DNA of 64,000 nucleotides from Bacteroides sp. GM023 (GTDB taxonomy: Bacteria; Bacteroidota; Bacteroidia; Bacteroidales; Bacteroidaceae), in NCBI RefSeq assembly GCF_014750685.1, contig NZ_JAAXGE010000007.1, forward strand, positions 434,001-498,000, written 5' to 3'. The position numbers and the translations under genes were made by a program. Of this stretch, positions 26,137-35,218 are shown in pieces. Below the pieces are notes generated by a model. The model worked only from the letters and a program-made list of their open reading frames with translations. It was not told the DNA's origin and did not search any database. How positions within the stretch are numbered: position 1 is the stretch's first letter; each line of letters begins with the position of its first letter.

Positions 26137-27804
26137 ATGAAATTAAAGAATATATGTCTTGGTATAGTTTGTGTGGCAGCTTTGTCGGCCTGTGCTGATA
26201 AGATGGACTACCACGAATATACTACTTATGATAAGGAATATGTTTTTTCTGACTTCGGCCGTACCGCCGGATTCGTGAATAATATCTATTCCTACCTGGA
26301 TGCTGATTTGCCGGGCCTTGTGTCTTTGGCGTCCGCTTGTGATGAGGCCGAGATGGCGCTTACCTACTCTTCGGTGCTGGACTACACGAACGGCAACTGG
26401 AGTGCCTTGAATCCCAAATCGCAATGGGGATACTACAATGCTATCCGTGAGATAAACTATTTCCTGAAAGAAGGAACCGACCTGGACTTTTACGACTTGC
26501 GTTTTCAGATAGATTATCAGTCGCAGATGAACCGGTACAACCGCTATCCGTATGAAGTCCGCCTGTTGCGTGCTTACTACTACTTCTTGTTGGTTCGTGC
26601 CTATGGAGATGTTCCTTTCACTACGGAAGTGCTAACCGAAGCGGAAGCCAATTCTATCACCCGTACACCTGCTTCGGAGATTTTCGACTTTATCGTGAAA
26701 GAATGTGACTTGGTGGCTGTTAAACTTCCGGTGAAATATTCCGGTCTGGATAACGATGCTGCCGGTGGTACCGATAATCCCGAAACAGGACGCGTGACGC
26801 GTGGAGTAGCTTTGGCGCTGAAAGCCCGTACATTGCTTTATCGTGCCAGCAAACTATTCAACGAAAGTGAAGATAAAACACTTTGGAAAGAAGCTGCAAC
26901 GGCTACCAAAGCTGTGATTGATTATTGCAACGAGAATGAAATCACCTTAGGAGCGTATACCGCTTTGTGGGGAACTGACAATTATAAGGCTTCGGAAGTG
27001 ATATTTGCACGCCGTCTTGGAGATATGAACAGTCCCGAATGGTATAATTTTCCGATTGGTATGGAAAATGCCAATTCCGGTAATTGCCCCACACAAACGT
27101 TGGTAGATGCTTATGAAATGCAAGACGGCAGTAGCCCTGACCCAAGTAATCCATATGAAGGAAGAGACCCGCGTATGGGAATGACGATTGCGGTGAACGG
27201 GGATAAGTGGCCTGATGCCAATCCTTATCCATTGGAAATTTACTACGGAGGAAGAAACGGACTGCCTATTTCGTATGCGACTCCGACCGGTTACTATCTG
27301 AAAAAATACCTGGATAGCTCCATCGACATCAGCGATAGCGATGGCACCGGTGGTAAACGCCATAGTTGGATAACTTTCCGCTTGGGAGAATTTTACCTGA
27401 ATTATGCGGAAACGGTATTCAAGTATCTGGGTTCTGCGGACGCTACATCCGGTGAATTTGACATGTCGGCACGCGATGCAGTCAACAAAATACGTAAACG
27501 TACGGGAGTGAATATGCCGGAATTTCCGTCAGGAATGAGTAATGCTGACTTTTGGACTCGCTATAAAAAAGAACGTATGGTGGAACTTGCATTTGAAGGT
27601 CATCGTTTCTGGGATATTCGCCGTTGGAAAGAAGGAGGCATCACCAGTATTTCACGAATGGGAATTACCTTGAATGTCAACCAGACATTGACTTACACCA
27701 AAACAACGAAGTCGTTGGTTTGGGAGGATAAGATGTATTTCTATCCGATACCTGATTCTGAGATACGGAAGAATACAAATCTGACTCAAAATACAGGTTG
27801 GTAA
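26137..27804 (+). CDS. SusD-like outer-membrane glycan-binding lipoprotein (pair 2)
   Basis: The 555-residue protein has lipobox ALSAC (Cys19) followed by Ala-Asp-Lys. SusD/RagB-type helical blocks are visible: YEVRLLRAYYYFLLVRAYGD, RLGEFYLNYAETVFK and KERMVELAFEGHRFWDIRRW, with the typical C-terminal NLTQNTGW. It is the partner of SusC2, 40 bp upstream. It differs in length and sequence from SusD1, so the two pairs are not a recent duplication. Confidence 0.94.
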   Translation: MKLKNICLGIVCVAALSACADKMDYHEYTTYDKEYVFSDFGRTAGFVNNIYSYLDADLPGLVSLASACDEAEMALTYSSVLDYTNGNWSALNPKSQWGYYNAIREINYFLKEGTDLDFYDLRFQIDYQSQMNRYNRYPYEVRLLRAYYYFLLVRAYGDVPFTTEVLTEAEANSITRTPASEIFDFIVKECDLVAVKLPVKYSGLDNDAAGGTDNPETGRVTRGVALALKARTLLYRASKLFNESEDKTLWKEAATATKAVIDYCNENEITLGAYTALWGTDNYKASEVIFARRLGDMNSPEWYNFPIGMENANSGNCPTQTLVDAYEMQDGSSPDPSNPYEGRDPRMGMTIAVNGDKWPDANPYPLEIYYGGRNGLPISYATPTGYYLKKYLDSSIDISDSDGTGGKRHSWITFRLGEFYLNYAETVFKYLGSADATSGEFDMSARDAVNKIRKRTGVNMPEFPSGMSNADFWTRYKKERMVELAFEGHRFWDIRRWKEGGITSISRMGITLNVNQTLTYTKTTKSLVWEDKMYFYPIPDSEIRKNTNLTQNTGW

Positions 27805-27841
27805 AAGAACATACGTGTTTAATTCATTAAAAAGAGAAACT

Positions 27842-28738
27842 ATGAAATTGAATTTTAAATATATAATTGCGGCCGGCTTACTTGTTTGCATGGCGGGGTG
27901 TGATGATAAACTTGAAACCTTTGAGGTCGTGGGAAGTACGGCTGCACCTGTTGCCATTGCTCCGTCCACTGTTAGCTCGCAAGCGTTGCCCGGACAGATT
28001 AACCTGTCCTGGGAGCCTGTCGAAGGAGCTTATGAGTATCTGAAGATAAAGTATTATGACCCTTTGCAAAAGAAGGAAATCTATCTGGTTGCTTCCAACG
28101 GAACATCTGAATTATTGATAGACAATACCCGTGCACGATTCGGAGATTATTCGTTCTTCTTCCAAACATTTAATGCCGCCAATCAGGGAAGTGCGGTGAC
28201 GGAGATAAAAGCCGCTTCGGGAGCTGCTCCGGCTGTGAATACGGAAGTGTCCCGTACGAAGGTGAACCTGACGGTAGAGCAACTTTCCTGTAACTATCCC
28301 GATGCTTCCGAAGGTATCTTTAAGTATTTGATAGATGGTGACACAGGGTCAAGTTCTTTTTTTCATACCAACTGGCATTCTCCGCAAGCGCCGTTGCCTC
28401 ATTATATACAAATAGATTTTAATGAAGAGCATGAGAACTTTGCGTTTGAGTATTACACACGTGATACCAGTAATTCGGATGGGTATCCGACATCTGCCGA
28501 ACTACAGATTAGCAATGATGGAGCAAATTGGGAAACGGTCTCTGCTTTAAGCGGATTGCCGGCTGTACGCAAGACGCGGTATGCTACGGAATTTATAATG
28601 CCGGGCAAGAAGTTCAAGCATTTCCGTTTCAACGTAACGACGAGCTCACAAAGCAAAAACTATTTCCACATCGGGGAGATTGTTTTTTATGATGCGGAGG
28701 TCGATATCTATGACCCCGAAACTGTTTCTTTGGATTAA
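27842..28738 (+). CDS. Surface lipoprotein with Fn3-like and F5/8 type C domains (probable glycan-binding protein)
   Basis: The ATG at 27842 is chosen because it starts a lipoprotein signal (lipobox CMAGC, then Asp-Asp-Lys, a surface-export pattern); the frame from 27815 adds nine residues with no signal role. The 298-residue product has a fibronectin-III/DUF4998-like beta-sandwich at about 35-130. A discoidin-like domain (about 150-280) follows, with YIQIDF and the KKFKHFRFNV block. No catalytic residues are evident. Its position after SusD2, where SusE/SusF-type surface glycan-binding proteins usually lie, suggests polysaccharide capture at the cell surface. Binding specificity is unknown. 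Confidence 0.78.
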   Translation: MKLNFKYIIAAGLLVCMAGCDDKLETFEVVGSTAAPVAIAPSTVSSQALPGQINLSWEPVEGAYEYLKIKYYDPLQKKEIYLVASNGTSELLIDNTRARFGDYSFFFQTFNAANQGSAVTEIKAASGAAPAVNTEVSRTKVNLTVEQLSCNYPDASEGIFKYLIDGDTGSSSFFHTNWHSPQAPLPHYIQIDFNEEHENFAFEYYTRDTSNSDGYPTSAELQISNDGANWETVSALSGLPAVRKTRYATEFIMPGKKFKHFRFNVTTSSQSKNYFHIGEIVFYDAEVDIYDPETVSLD

Positions 28739-28757
28739 TTTAAAATAAAACGTAATA

Positions 28758-30221
28758 ATGAAAAGGAATAAGATATGGATGGTCGCCTGTATGGTGGCGG
28801 CTAGCGTCAACGGTCTGTATGGCTGTGACGATGACAAGGATTTCAGTTACAATGGGAATCTGGACTTGAATTTGCTGGGACTGAAACAAGCTCGGGAAAT
28901 ATGGGACGGTAGCCAGTGTAATATAAAGAGTGTCTTTGATTCGGATTCGGTAATTGTCGATTTCTCCTATGATTTGAGCCTTGCCTTATACCAAAATAGG
29001 AAAGCGGAAAAAGATGTTGTAGTAGGTTTGACAGTCGATGCGGACACGTTAACCAAAGCGACAGCCCGGGCAGACGAAGGAGGTATCTACGCCGTATATG
29101 CCAATGCGGAACTCCTGCCTGCGGACTATTACATTCTTTCATCGGATAAGATGGAGTTGTCTGCCGGAAAGTCAGAATCAGATAAGGTGGAATTGATTGT
29201 TTATCAAGCGGATTTGACTACGTTGGTAAACGAACGTAAAGCGAGCGCTAACTTTGTGCTACCGTTGAAAATCAAGGATTCATCCTCTTATACTATAAAC
29301 GATAAGACGAATACGATGATGTTCTTCTTTACTGTGACATATGTGCCGGAGGTGATACCGTCCGGTCCCGAATATGAGCCGGATACGGAAGGTGTGCCTG
29401 ACGATCATACGCTAACGGGCGGATATAAGCTATTGTGGCATGATGAATTTAATGGCATAGGTATTCCTAATCCTGATATGTGGCGTTTTGAAGAAGGTTT
29501 CCAGCGTAATGAAGAAGATCAGTGGTATCAGTCGGACAATGCCAGGATGAATAAAGGTGCCTTGGTGTTTACAGCCAAAGAGGAACGTGTGAAGAATCCT
29601 AATTACAATGCGGGAGCAACAGGCGGAAATGCATGGAAACAGACTCGTGAATATGCGGAATACACGTCTTCCTGTATCGTTGCGAAAGGTGATTATGCCT
29701 TTAAATATGGAAGGATAGAAGTGCGTGCTAAAATACCTGTTGAGCAAGGAGCCTGGCCTGCTATCTGGTCTACAGGCAACTGGTATGAATGGCCGTTGGG
29801 TGGAGAAATTGATATCTTGGAATTTTATAAGGAAAAGATTCATGCCAACCTGTGTTGGGGAGGTTCTGCCCGTTGGAGCGGTACGTGGAACTCGAAGAAC
29901 TATCCGATTACCCAATTTACTTCTGCCGACTCTGAATGGGCAAATAAATATCATATTTGGCGAATGGATTGGGATGAGAAGTATATCCGTATTTATTTGG
30001 ATGATTTTTTATTGAATGAGACGGATTTAAGCACAACCGTTAATAAAGGTGACCATGGTGCGGGAGACGGTGGATATATCAACCCCTATTCAAATGATTT
30101 TAATGGGTTCGGTCAACTGATGATGCTGAATCTTGCGATTGGTGGTATTAATGGGCGACCTATTCAAGCAAAATTTCCATTAGAATATTGCGTTGACTAC
30201 GTACGGATTTATCAGAAATAG
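28758..30221 (+). CDS. GH16 endo-glycanase lipoprotein, probable endo-beta-1,3-galactanase
   Basis: The 487-residue protein has lipobox GLYGC (Cys23) followed by DDDKD, a strong surface-export signal. A DUF1735-like beta-sandwich occupies about residues 30-205. The GH16 jelly roll runs from about 220 to 487. The catalytic signature GEIDILE is intact: nucleophile Glu350, Asp352 and acid/base Glu355. GH16 enzymes cut internal beta-1,3 or beta-1,4 links in glucans, galactans and others. In an arabinogalactan-type PUL a surface endo-beta-1,3-galactanase is expected, and that is my assignment by context. It lies 19 bp after the binding lipoprotein, and a hairpin follows at 30235-30279. Confidence 0.88.
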   Translation: MKRNKIWMVACMVAASVNGLYGCDDDKDFSYNGNLDLNLLGLKQAREIWDGSQCNIKSVFDSDSVIVDFSYDLSLALYQNRKAEKDVVVGLTVDADTLTKATARADEGGIYAVYANAELLPADYYILSSDKMELSAGKSESDKVELIVYQADLTTLVNERKASANFVLPLKIKDSSSYTINDKTNTMMFFFTVTYVPEVIPSGPEYEPDTEGVPDDHTLTGGYKLLWHDEFNGIGIPNPDMWRFEEGFQRNEEDQWYQSDNARMNKGALVFTAKEERVKNPNYNAGATGGNAWKQTREYAEYTSSCIVAKGDYAFKYGRIEVRAKIPVEQGAWPAIWSTGNWYEWPLGGEIDILEFYKEKIHANLCWGGSARWSGTWNSKNYPITQFTSADSEWANKYHIWRMDWDEKYIRIYLDDFLLNETDLSTTVNKGDHGAGDGGYINPYSNDFNGFGQLMMLNLAIGGINGRPIQAKFPLEYCVDYVRIYQK

Positions 30222-30234
30222 TAATTTCAGCTTG

Positions 30235-30279
30235 TCCCGTATTATCAAACCCTTTTCGGAATCTTTGAATAATACGGGA
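30235..30279 (+). terminator. Hairpin between GH16 and the first GH43_24 gene
   Basis: A perfect 11-bp stem (30235-30245 with 30269-30279) encloses a 23-base loop that can pair further. No long T-run follows, so it may be a partial terminator or a 3'-end stabiliser that lets downstream enzymes be expressed at a different level. Confidence 0.45.
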
Positions 30280-30309
30280 TAACTGTTATTTTGCAATGAT
30301 GAAAATCAT

Positions 30310-31470
30310 ATGATTATGTTGAAACAAGACTATAAAAAAAGACTCGTGTACATATTCCTTGCTCTAGGCGTATTGTTCGGCATTTCTGTTCAGGGTTGTG
30401 GCTTGGTTGCGGATGGAGATAAAGGTATCATTTCCGGCGAAGTGTGGAGAGACATGAATGGAGATACCATTAATGCACATGGTGGCGGGCTTATATTCCA
30501 TGAAGGAAAATATTACTGGTTTGGTGAAAACCGCCCTGCATCCGGTTTTGTAACAGAGAAGGGAATTAACTGTTATTCTTCAGTGGACTTATGCGACTGG
30601 AAATACGAAGGAATTGCTTTGGGTGTCTCCGGTGAAGAGGGGCATGATATTGAAAAAGGATGTATCATGGAACGCCCGAAAGTGATATATAATGAGAAAA
30701 CCGGAAAGTTTGTAATGTGGTTTCATTTAGAATTGAAAGGTAAGGGATATGAACCTGCACGGGCTGCGGTGGCAATTAGTGATTCTCCTGCCGGACCTTA
30801 CCGGTTTATCCGTTCCGGTCGTGTCAATCCGGGTATCTATCCGTTGAATATGGGCACTGAGGAGCAGGAAATCGAATGGGACTTTTCTGAATATAAGGAA
30901 TGGTGGACCCCGGAATGGTATAGTGCCATTGAAAAGGGATTGTTCTTGAAAAGAGATATGGAAGGCGGGCAGATGTCCCGGGATATGACCTTGTTTGTAG
31001 ATGATGACGGGAAAGGCTATCATATTTATTCTTCGGAAGATAACCTGACATTGCAGATTGCCGAATTGTCTGATGATTATCTCGGCCATACAGGCAGGTA
31101 TATACGCATTTTTCCCGGCGGACATAATGAAGCCCCCGCTATTTTCAAGAAAGACGGGACGTACTGGATGATAACTTCCGGTTGTACGGGGTGGGAGCCT
31201 AATAAAGCCCGGTTATTAACTGCTACTTCGATTCTTGGAGAATGGAAACAACTTCCGAATCCATGTGTCGGAGAGAAAGCGGATAAGACGTTCGGGGGAC
31301 AGAGCACCTATATCCTCCCTTTGCAAGGGAAGGAAGACCGGTTTGTTTTTATGGCAGATAGCTGGCGTCCGGAGAGTTTATCGGATTCACGTTACATCTG
31401 GCTGCCTATTCAATTTAATGAAAAAGGAATACCTTTTATAGAATGGGTTGATAGGTGGAAACCTTATTAA
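30310..31470 (+). CDS. GH43_24-type exo-beta-1,3-galactanase, lipoprotein (long form)
   Basis: The 386-residue protein has a lipoprotein signal (lipobox SVQGC, Cys30) and one propeller domain starting GEVWRDMNGD and NAHGGG, typical of the GH43_24 branch. The acid is the Glu in HNEAPAIF, and a Gln in FGGQSTYI sits where this branch, from what I recall of the fungal enzyme, uses Gln as base. Compared with the paralogue at 32882 it carries an extra Trp-rich loop of about 40-45 residues near 175-215 (EWWTPEWYSA). The family removes galactose from beta-1,3-galactan and can bypass side chains. A second ATG lies six bases into the frame. Confidence 0.85.
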   Translation: MIMLKQDYKKRLVYIFLALGVLFGISVQGCGLVADGDKGIISGEVWRDMNGDTINAHGGGLIFHEGKYYWFGENRPASGFVTEKGINCYSSVDLCDWKYEGIALGVSGEEGHDIEKGCIMERPKVIYNEKTGKFVMWFHLELKGKGYEPARAAVAISDSPAGPYRFIRSGRVNPGIYPLNMGTEEQEIEWDFSEYKEWWTPEWYSAIEKGLFLKRDMEGGQMSRDMTLFVDDDGKGYHIYSSEDNLTLQIAELSDDYLGHTGRYIRIFPGGHNEAPAIFKKDGTYWMITSGCTGWEPNKARLLTATSILGEWKQLPNPCVGEKADKTFGGQSTYILPLQGKEDRFVFMADSWRPESLSDSRYIWLPIQFNEKGIPFIEWVDRWKPY

Positions 31471-31561
31471 TTTCGTATATATAACTGTGTCTGTATGAAA
31501 TTTGGTCTTTTTGTATCCCTTTTTTGACACAAATTTGGACGTTGTTTTTATGAGTATGAAC

Positions 31562-31569
31562 TATCTTTG
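31562..31569 (+). promoter_or_regulatory. Bacteroides -7 box for the GH154-GH43-GH145-GH105 group
   Basis: TATCTTTG matches TAnnTTTG and ends 25 bp before the ATG at 31595, in a 124-bp gap. It lies inside the longer open frame that begins at 31502, which supports the later start codon and an internal promoter in the PUL. Confidence 0.5.
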
Positions 31570-31594
31570 TAAACGAAAAACCTATAATAATATC

Positions 31595-32851
31595 ATGAAC
31601 TTGAATAGACATTGCGTACTACTATTGCTTATGGCAATCTTGATGATACCGTCACAAGACCTGTCGGCAAAAAAGAAGAAACAAGTGAAAGAACCGACCG
31701 ACCGTGAGTTATGGGCGGGAGTGATGTATCGTATGGCTGAACCGGTGCTTAGTAATATGAGTGAAGGCAAGCTACAGGAAAATATGTTGGTAGAGTTAAG
31801 CCCGACATGGGACGGAAGAAATAAAAGGGTTACTTATATGGAATGTTTCGGACGTCTGATGGCAGGACTGGCTCCCTGGATTTCATTGCCGGATGATGAT
31901 ACATCCGAAGGTATCCAGCGGAAACAACTGCGTGAATGGGCGCTCAAGAGTTATGCGCAGGCTGTCGACCCGGAAAGTCCCGATTATTTGTTGTGGAGAA
32001 AGGAAGGGCAAACCTTGGTAGATGCCGCTTATATCGCGGAAAGTTTCATAAGAGGATATGACGCTTTATGGGTTCCGTTGGACAGCGTGACAAAACAACG
32101 TTATATTACCGAGTTTACACAGCTTCGTCGGGTAGATCCTCCTTATACGAATTGGTTATTGTTCTCTGCTACCGTAGAAGCCTTTTTGCGGAAAGCGGGT
32201 GCGCCAAGTGATACTTACCGCATAGCTTCGGCGTTGCGTAAAGTGGAAGAATGGTATGTCGGTGATGGCTGGTATTCAGACGGAAAGGACTTTGCTTTCG
32301 ACTATTATAATAGCTTTGTCCTGCATCCCATGTATATAGAACCATTGGAAATAATGACTAATGGCGGAAAGAATAAAGTATGGAATATGCCGGACTGTGA
32401 TTACAACCGTGCAGTAAAACGGATGCAACGTTTCGGAATGATTTTGGAACGGTTCATCTCTCCAGAAGGGACGCTCCCTGTTTTTGGTCGTTCTATTACC
32501 TATCGTACAGGAACTTTGCAGCCTTTAGCATTACTGGCATGGAGAGAATGGTTACCCAAGGAATTGCCAAATGGACAAGTACGTGCAGCCATGACAGCAG
32601 TTATTAAGCGAATGTTTGGTGATGACCGTAATTTCAATGAGAAAGGATTTCTTACTTTAGGTTTCAATGGCAAGCAACCGAATATATCCGACTGGTATAC
32701 AAATAATGGTAGCTTATATATGGCATCACTTGCTTTCCTGCCGCTCGGACTTCCGGCTGATCATCCTTTCTGGACATCTCCTGCCGAAGACTGGACAAGT
32801 AAAAAAGCCTGGGAAGGGAATGACTTTCCGAAAGACCATGCTTATCATTAA
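31595..32851 (+). CDS. GH154 (DUF2264) family, probable beta-glucuronidase
   Basis: The ATG at 31595 is chosen because it opens a signal peptide (MNLNRHCVLLLLMAILM, ending DLSA) and follows a -7 box; an open frame extends back to 31502 with no signal function. The 418-residue product matches the DUF2264 layout as I know it: RMAEPVL near the start, YMECFGRLMAGLAPW, and FDYYNSFVLHPMY in the middle. It is expected to form an (alpha/alpha)6 barrel. DUF2264 proteins in arabinogalactan PULs were classed as GH154 beta-glucuronidases (BT3677, from memory), removing glucuronate from side chains. Catalytic residues cannot be named here. It starts a run of four tightly spaced genes. Confidence 0.8.
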   Translation: MNLNRHCVLLLLMAILMIPSQDLSAKKKKQVKEPTDRELWAGVMYRMAEPVLSNMSEGKLQENMLVELSPTWDGRNKRVTYMECFGRLMAGLAPWISLPDDDTSEGIQRKQLREWALKSYAQAVDPESPDYLLWRKEGQTLVDAAYIAESFIRGYDALWVPLDSVTKQRYITEFTQLRRVDPPYTNWLLFSATVEAFLRKAGAPSDTYRIASALRKVEEWYVGDGWYSDGKDFAFDYYNSFVLHPMYIEPLEIMTNGGKNKVWNMPDCDYNRAVKRMQRFGMILERFISPEGTLPVFGRSITYRTGTLQPLALLAWREWLPKELPNGQVRAAMTAVIKRMFGDDRNFNEKGFLTLGFNGKQPNISDWYTNNGSLYMASLAFLPLGLPADHPFWTSPAEDWTSKKAWEGNDFPKDHAYH

Positions 32852-32881
32852 AATGAATTAACCAACAAATATTGATTATAT

Positions 32882-33904
32882 ATGACTAGACTATTATTAC
32901 TGTTTGTAGCTTGCATAGGCTTGCTTCCAATATCTGTGCAGGCTCAGAAGAACACGAACTTTATTCCCGGAGAAGTGTGGAAAGATACCGATGGAAATCC
33001 GATTAACGCTCATGGCGGCGGACTTCTTTATCACGATGGTACCTATTATTGGTATGGTGAATACAAAAAAGGAAAAACCATCTTGCCCGAATGGGCTACC
33101 TGGGAATGTTACCGTACAGATGTGACCGGAGTAGGTTGCTACTCTTCCAAAGACTTGCTGAACTGGAAATTTGAAGGGATTGTACTTCCGGCAGTAAAAG
33201 ATGACCCGAATCATGACCTGCATCCGTCCAAAGTATTGGAACGTCCGAAAGTGGTTTATAATAAGAAAACGGGCAAGTTCGTAATGTGGGCGCATGTGGA
33301 AAGTGCCGATTACAGTAAGGCTTGTGCCGGAGTTGCTGTTGCCGATTCTCCTGTCGGACCGTTCATCTATCAGGGAAGTTTCCGTCCTAACGATGCAATG
33401 AGCCGTGACCAGACTGTTTTTGTAGATGATGATGGTCGTGCCTATCAATTCTATTCTTCAGAGAACAATGAAACCATGTATATCAGCCTGTTGACTGACG
33501 ACTATCTGAAACCTAGCGGACGCTTTACACGTAATTTCGTGAAAGAATCCCGTGAGGCTCCGGCAGTATTCAAATATAACGGTAAATATTATATGCTCAG
33601 TTCCGGCTGTACAGGCTGGGACCCGAATGTGGCTGAGATAGCAGTCGCTGATTCTATTATGGGTACGTGGAAAACTATCGGAGACCCATGTACCGGGCCG
33701 GATGCGGATAAGACATTTTATGCACAGAGTACTTATGTGCAACCAGTTGCAGGGAAGAAGGATGCATATATCGCTCTGTTCGACCGTTGGAAAAAGAAAG
33801 ATTTGGAAGACTCCCGCTATGTATGGTTGCCTGTATTGATAAAAGACGGAAAAATTACTATCCCCTGGCAGGAGAAATGGAATCTTTCCTTTTTCGATAA
33901 ATAA
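32882..33904 (+). CDS. GH43_24-type exo-beta-1,3-galactanase (short form), secreted
   Basis: The 340-residue protein has an ordinary signal peptide (about 1-21, ending VQAQ), not a lipobox, so it is probably periplasmic. It shares the GEVWKDTDGN, NAHGGG and SGCTGWDPN motifs with the paralogue at 30310. The acid Glu (SREAPAVF) and the base-position Gln (FYAQSTYV) are both present. It lacks the Trp-rich loop of the long form and has a different insertion near residue 65 (LPEWATWECY). Two exo-galactanases with different loops suggest different tolerance of side chains. It follows GH154 by 30 bp and precedes GH145 by 14 bp. Confidence 0.86.
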   Translation: MTRLLLLFVACIGLLPISVQAQKNTNFIPGEVWKDTDGNPINAHGGGLLYHDGTYYWYGEYKKGKTILPEWATWECYRTDVTGVGCYSSKDLLNWKFEGIVLPAVKDDPNHDLHPSKVLERPKVVYNKKTGKFVMWAHVESADYSKACAGVAVADSPVGPFIYQGSFRPNDAMSRDQTVFVDDDGRAYQFYSSENNETMYISLLTDDYLKPSGRFTRNFVKESREAPAVFKYNGKYYMLSSGCTGWDPNVAEIAVADSIMGTWKTIGDPCTGPDADKTFYAQSTYVQPVAGKKDAYIALFDRWKKKDLEDSRYVWLPVLIKDGKITIPWQEKWNLSFFDK

Positions 33905-33918
33905 TAAAGAATACAAGC

Positions 33919-35214
33919 ATGAAACGGATATTGCTACTACTTTGCGGGATTATGCTGGTTCCTGTGTTATGCTACTCCCAACATTTGGTGGAAGTGGGGA
34001 AGGGGTATAGCTGTACTTCAGTCAACACTGCGGTATTCCGTAATAATTCCCTGGTTACCCATGGAGATGAGCAGTACATCAGCTATTATGATGCTGACGG
34101 TTATCTGACACTGGGAAAACGCAAACTGGACTCCGGACAATGGACGCTGCATCGTACCCAATACCAGGGAAATGTAAAAGACGGCCATAATATCATCAGT
34201 ATGATGGTGGACGGAGGAGGCTATGTGCACGTTTCTTTTGACCATCACGGTCATAAACTGAATTATTGCCGTAGTATTGCTCCCGGTTCTTTGGAATTGG
34301 GAGATAAAATACCAATGACCGGAGTAGATGAAGGAAATGTTACTTATCCCGAATTCTATCCTTTGGCGGGCGGAGATTTATTGTTTGCCTACCGTTCCGG
34401 CTCTTCCGGTCGTGGCAACCTGATAATGAACCGTTACTCATTGAAAGAACAGAAGTGGGCTCGTGTGCAGGATGTACTGATTGACGGAGAAAATAAGCGA
34501 AACGCCTATTGGCAGTTATACGTTGATGAACAAGGGACTATCCATCTTTCATGGGTATGGCGTGAAACCTGGCATGTAGAGACAAATCACGATATTTGTT
34601 ATGCCCGTTCGTTTGATAATGGAGTGACTTGGTACAAATCCAGTGGGGAGCAATGTGAACTCCCGATTAAACTTTCGAATGCGGAATACGCTTGCCGTCT
34701 GCCGCAGAACTGCGAATTGATAAATCAAACGAGTATGAGTGCCGATGCGGGTGGGAATCCTTATATAGCTACGTATTGGAGAGCTCCCGACAGTGACGTA
34801 CCGCAATATCGTATTGTATGGAATGATGGAAAAGTATGGCATCACCGTCAGGTAACCGACCGCAAAACACCTTTTAGCTTGAAAGGCGGTGGCACGAAGA
34901 TGATTCCTATCGCCCGTCCGCGTATTGTCGTAGAGGGTGGAGAAGTTTTTTATATTTTCCGTGATGAAGAACGGGGAAGCCGTGTCTCAATGGCTCACGC
35001 TGCCGATGTCGGCATCGGCAAGTGGACGATAACGGATTTAACCGACTTTTCGGTAGATGCCTGGGAACCGTCACACGACACAGAACTTTGGAAGAAACAA
35101 CGAAAACTGCATCTATTTGTGCAGCACACTCGCCAGGGGGATGGCGAACGTATCGCAGAGATTGAACCTCAAATGGTGTATGTGTTGGAAATGGATATGA
35201 ATACAAATAAATAA
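33919..35214 (+). CDS. GH145 family, probable alpha-L-rhamnosidase (rhamnose-1,4-glucuronate)
   Basis: The 431-residue protein has a signal peptide (about 1-20) and a BNR_4-type seven-bladed propeller. Motifs include THGDEQYISYYD, VSFDHHGHKLNY and HLSWVWRETWHVETNHD. His48 in VTHGDE falls at the position I recall for the catalytic His of the founding enzyme BT3686. GH145 removes the L-rhamnose cap alpha-1,4-linked to glucuronic acid on arabinogalactan proteins. BNR_4 also includes polysaccharide lyases (PL24/PL25), so lyase activity is the main alternative. The GH105 gene, just 4 bp downstream, would fit either: it processes unsaturated uronate produced by a lyase. Confidence 0.84.
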   Translation: MKRILLLLCGIMLVPVLCYSQHLVEVGKGYSCTSVNTAVFRNNSLVTHGDEQYISYYDADGYLTLGKRKLDSGQWTLHRTQYQGNVKDGHNIISMMVDGGGYVHVSFDHHGHKLNYCRSIAPGSLELGDKIPMTGVDEGNVTYPEFYPLAGGDLLFAYRSGSSGRGNLIMNRYSLKEQKWARVQDVLIDGENKRNAYWQLYVDEQGTIHLSWVWRETWHVETNHDICYARSFDNGVTWYKSSGEQCELPIKLSNAEYACRLPQNCELINQTSMSADAGGNPYIATYWRAPDSDVPQYRIVWNDGKVWHHRQVTDRKTPFSLKGGGTKMIPIARPRIVVEGGEVFYIFRDEERGSRVSMAHAADVGIGKWTITDLTDFSVDAWEPSHDTELWKKQRKLHLFVQHTRQGDGERIAEIEPQMVYVLEMDMNTNK

Positions 35215-35218
35215 AGAT

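Noticed and set aside
31502..31594. Start of the GH154 gene at 31502
   Set aside because: The extension contains a -7 box and no signal peptide, whereas the ATG at 31595 begins a clear one.
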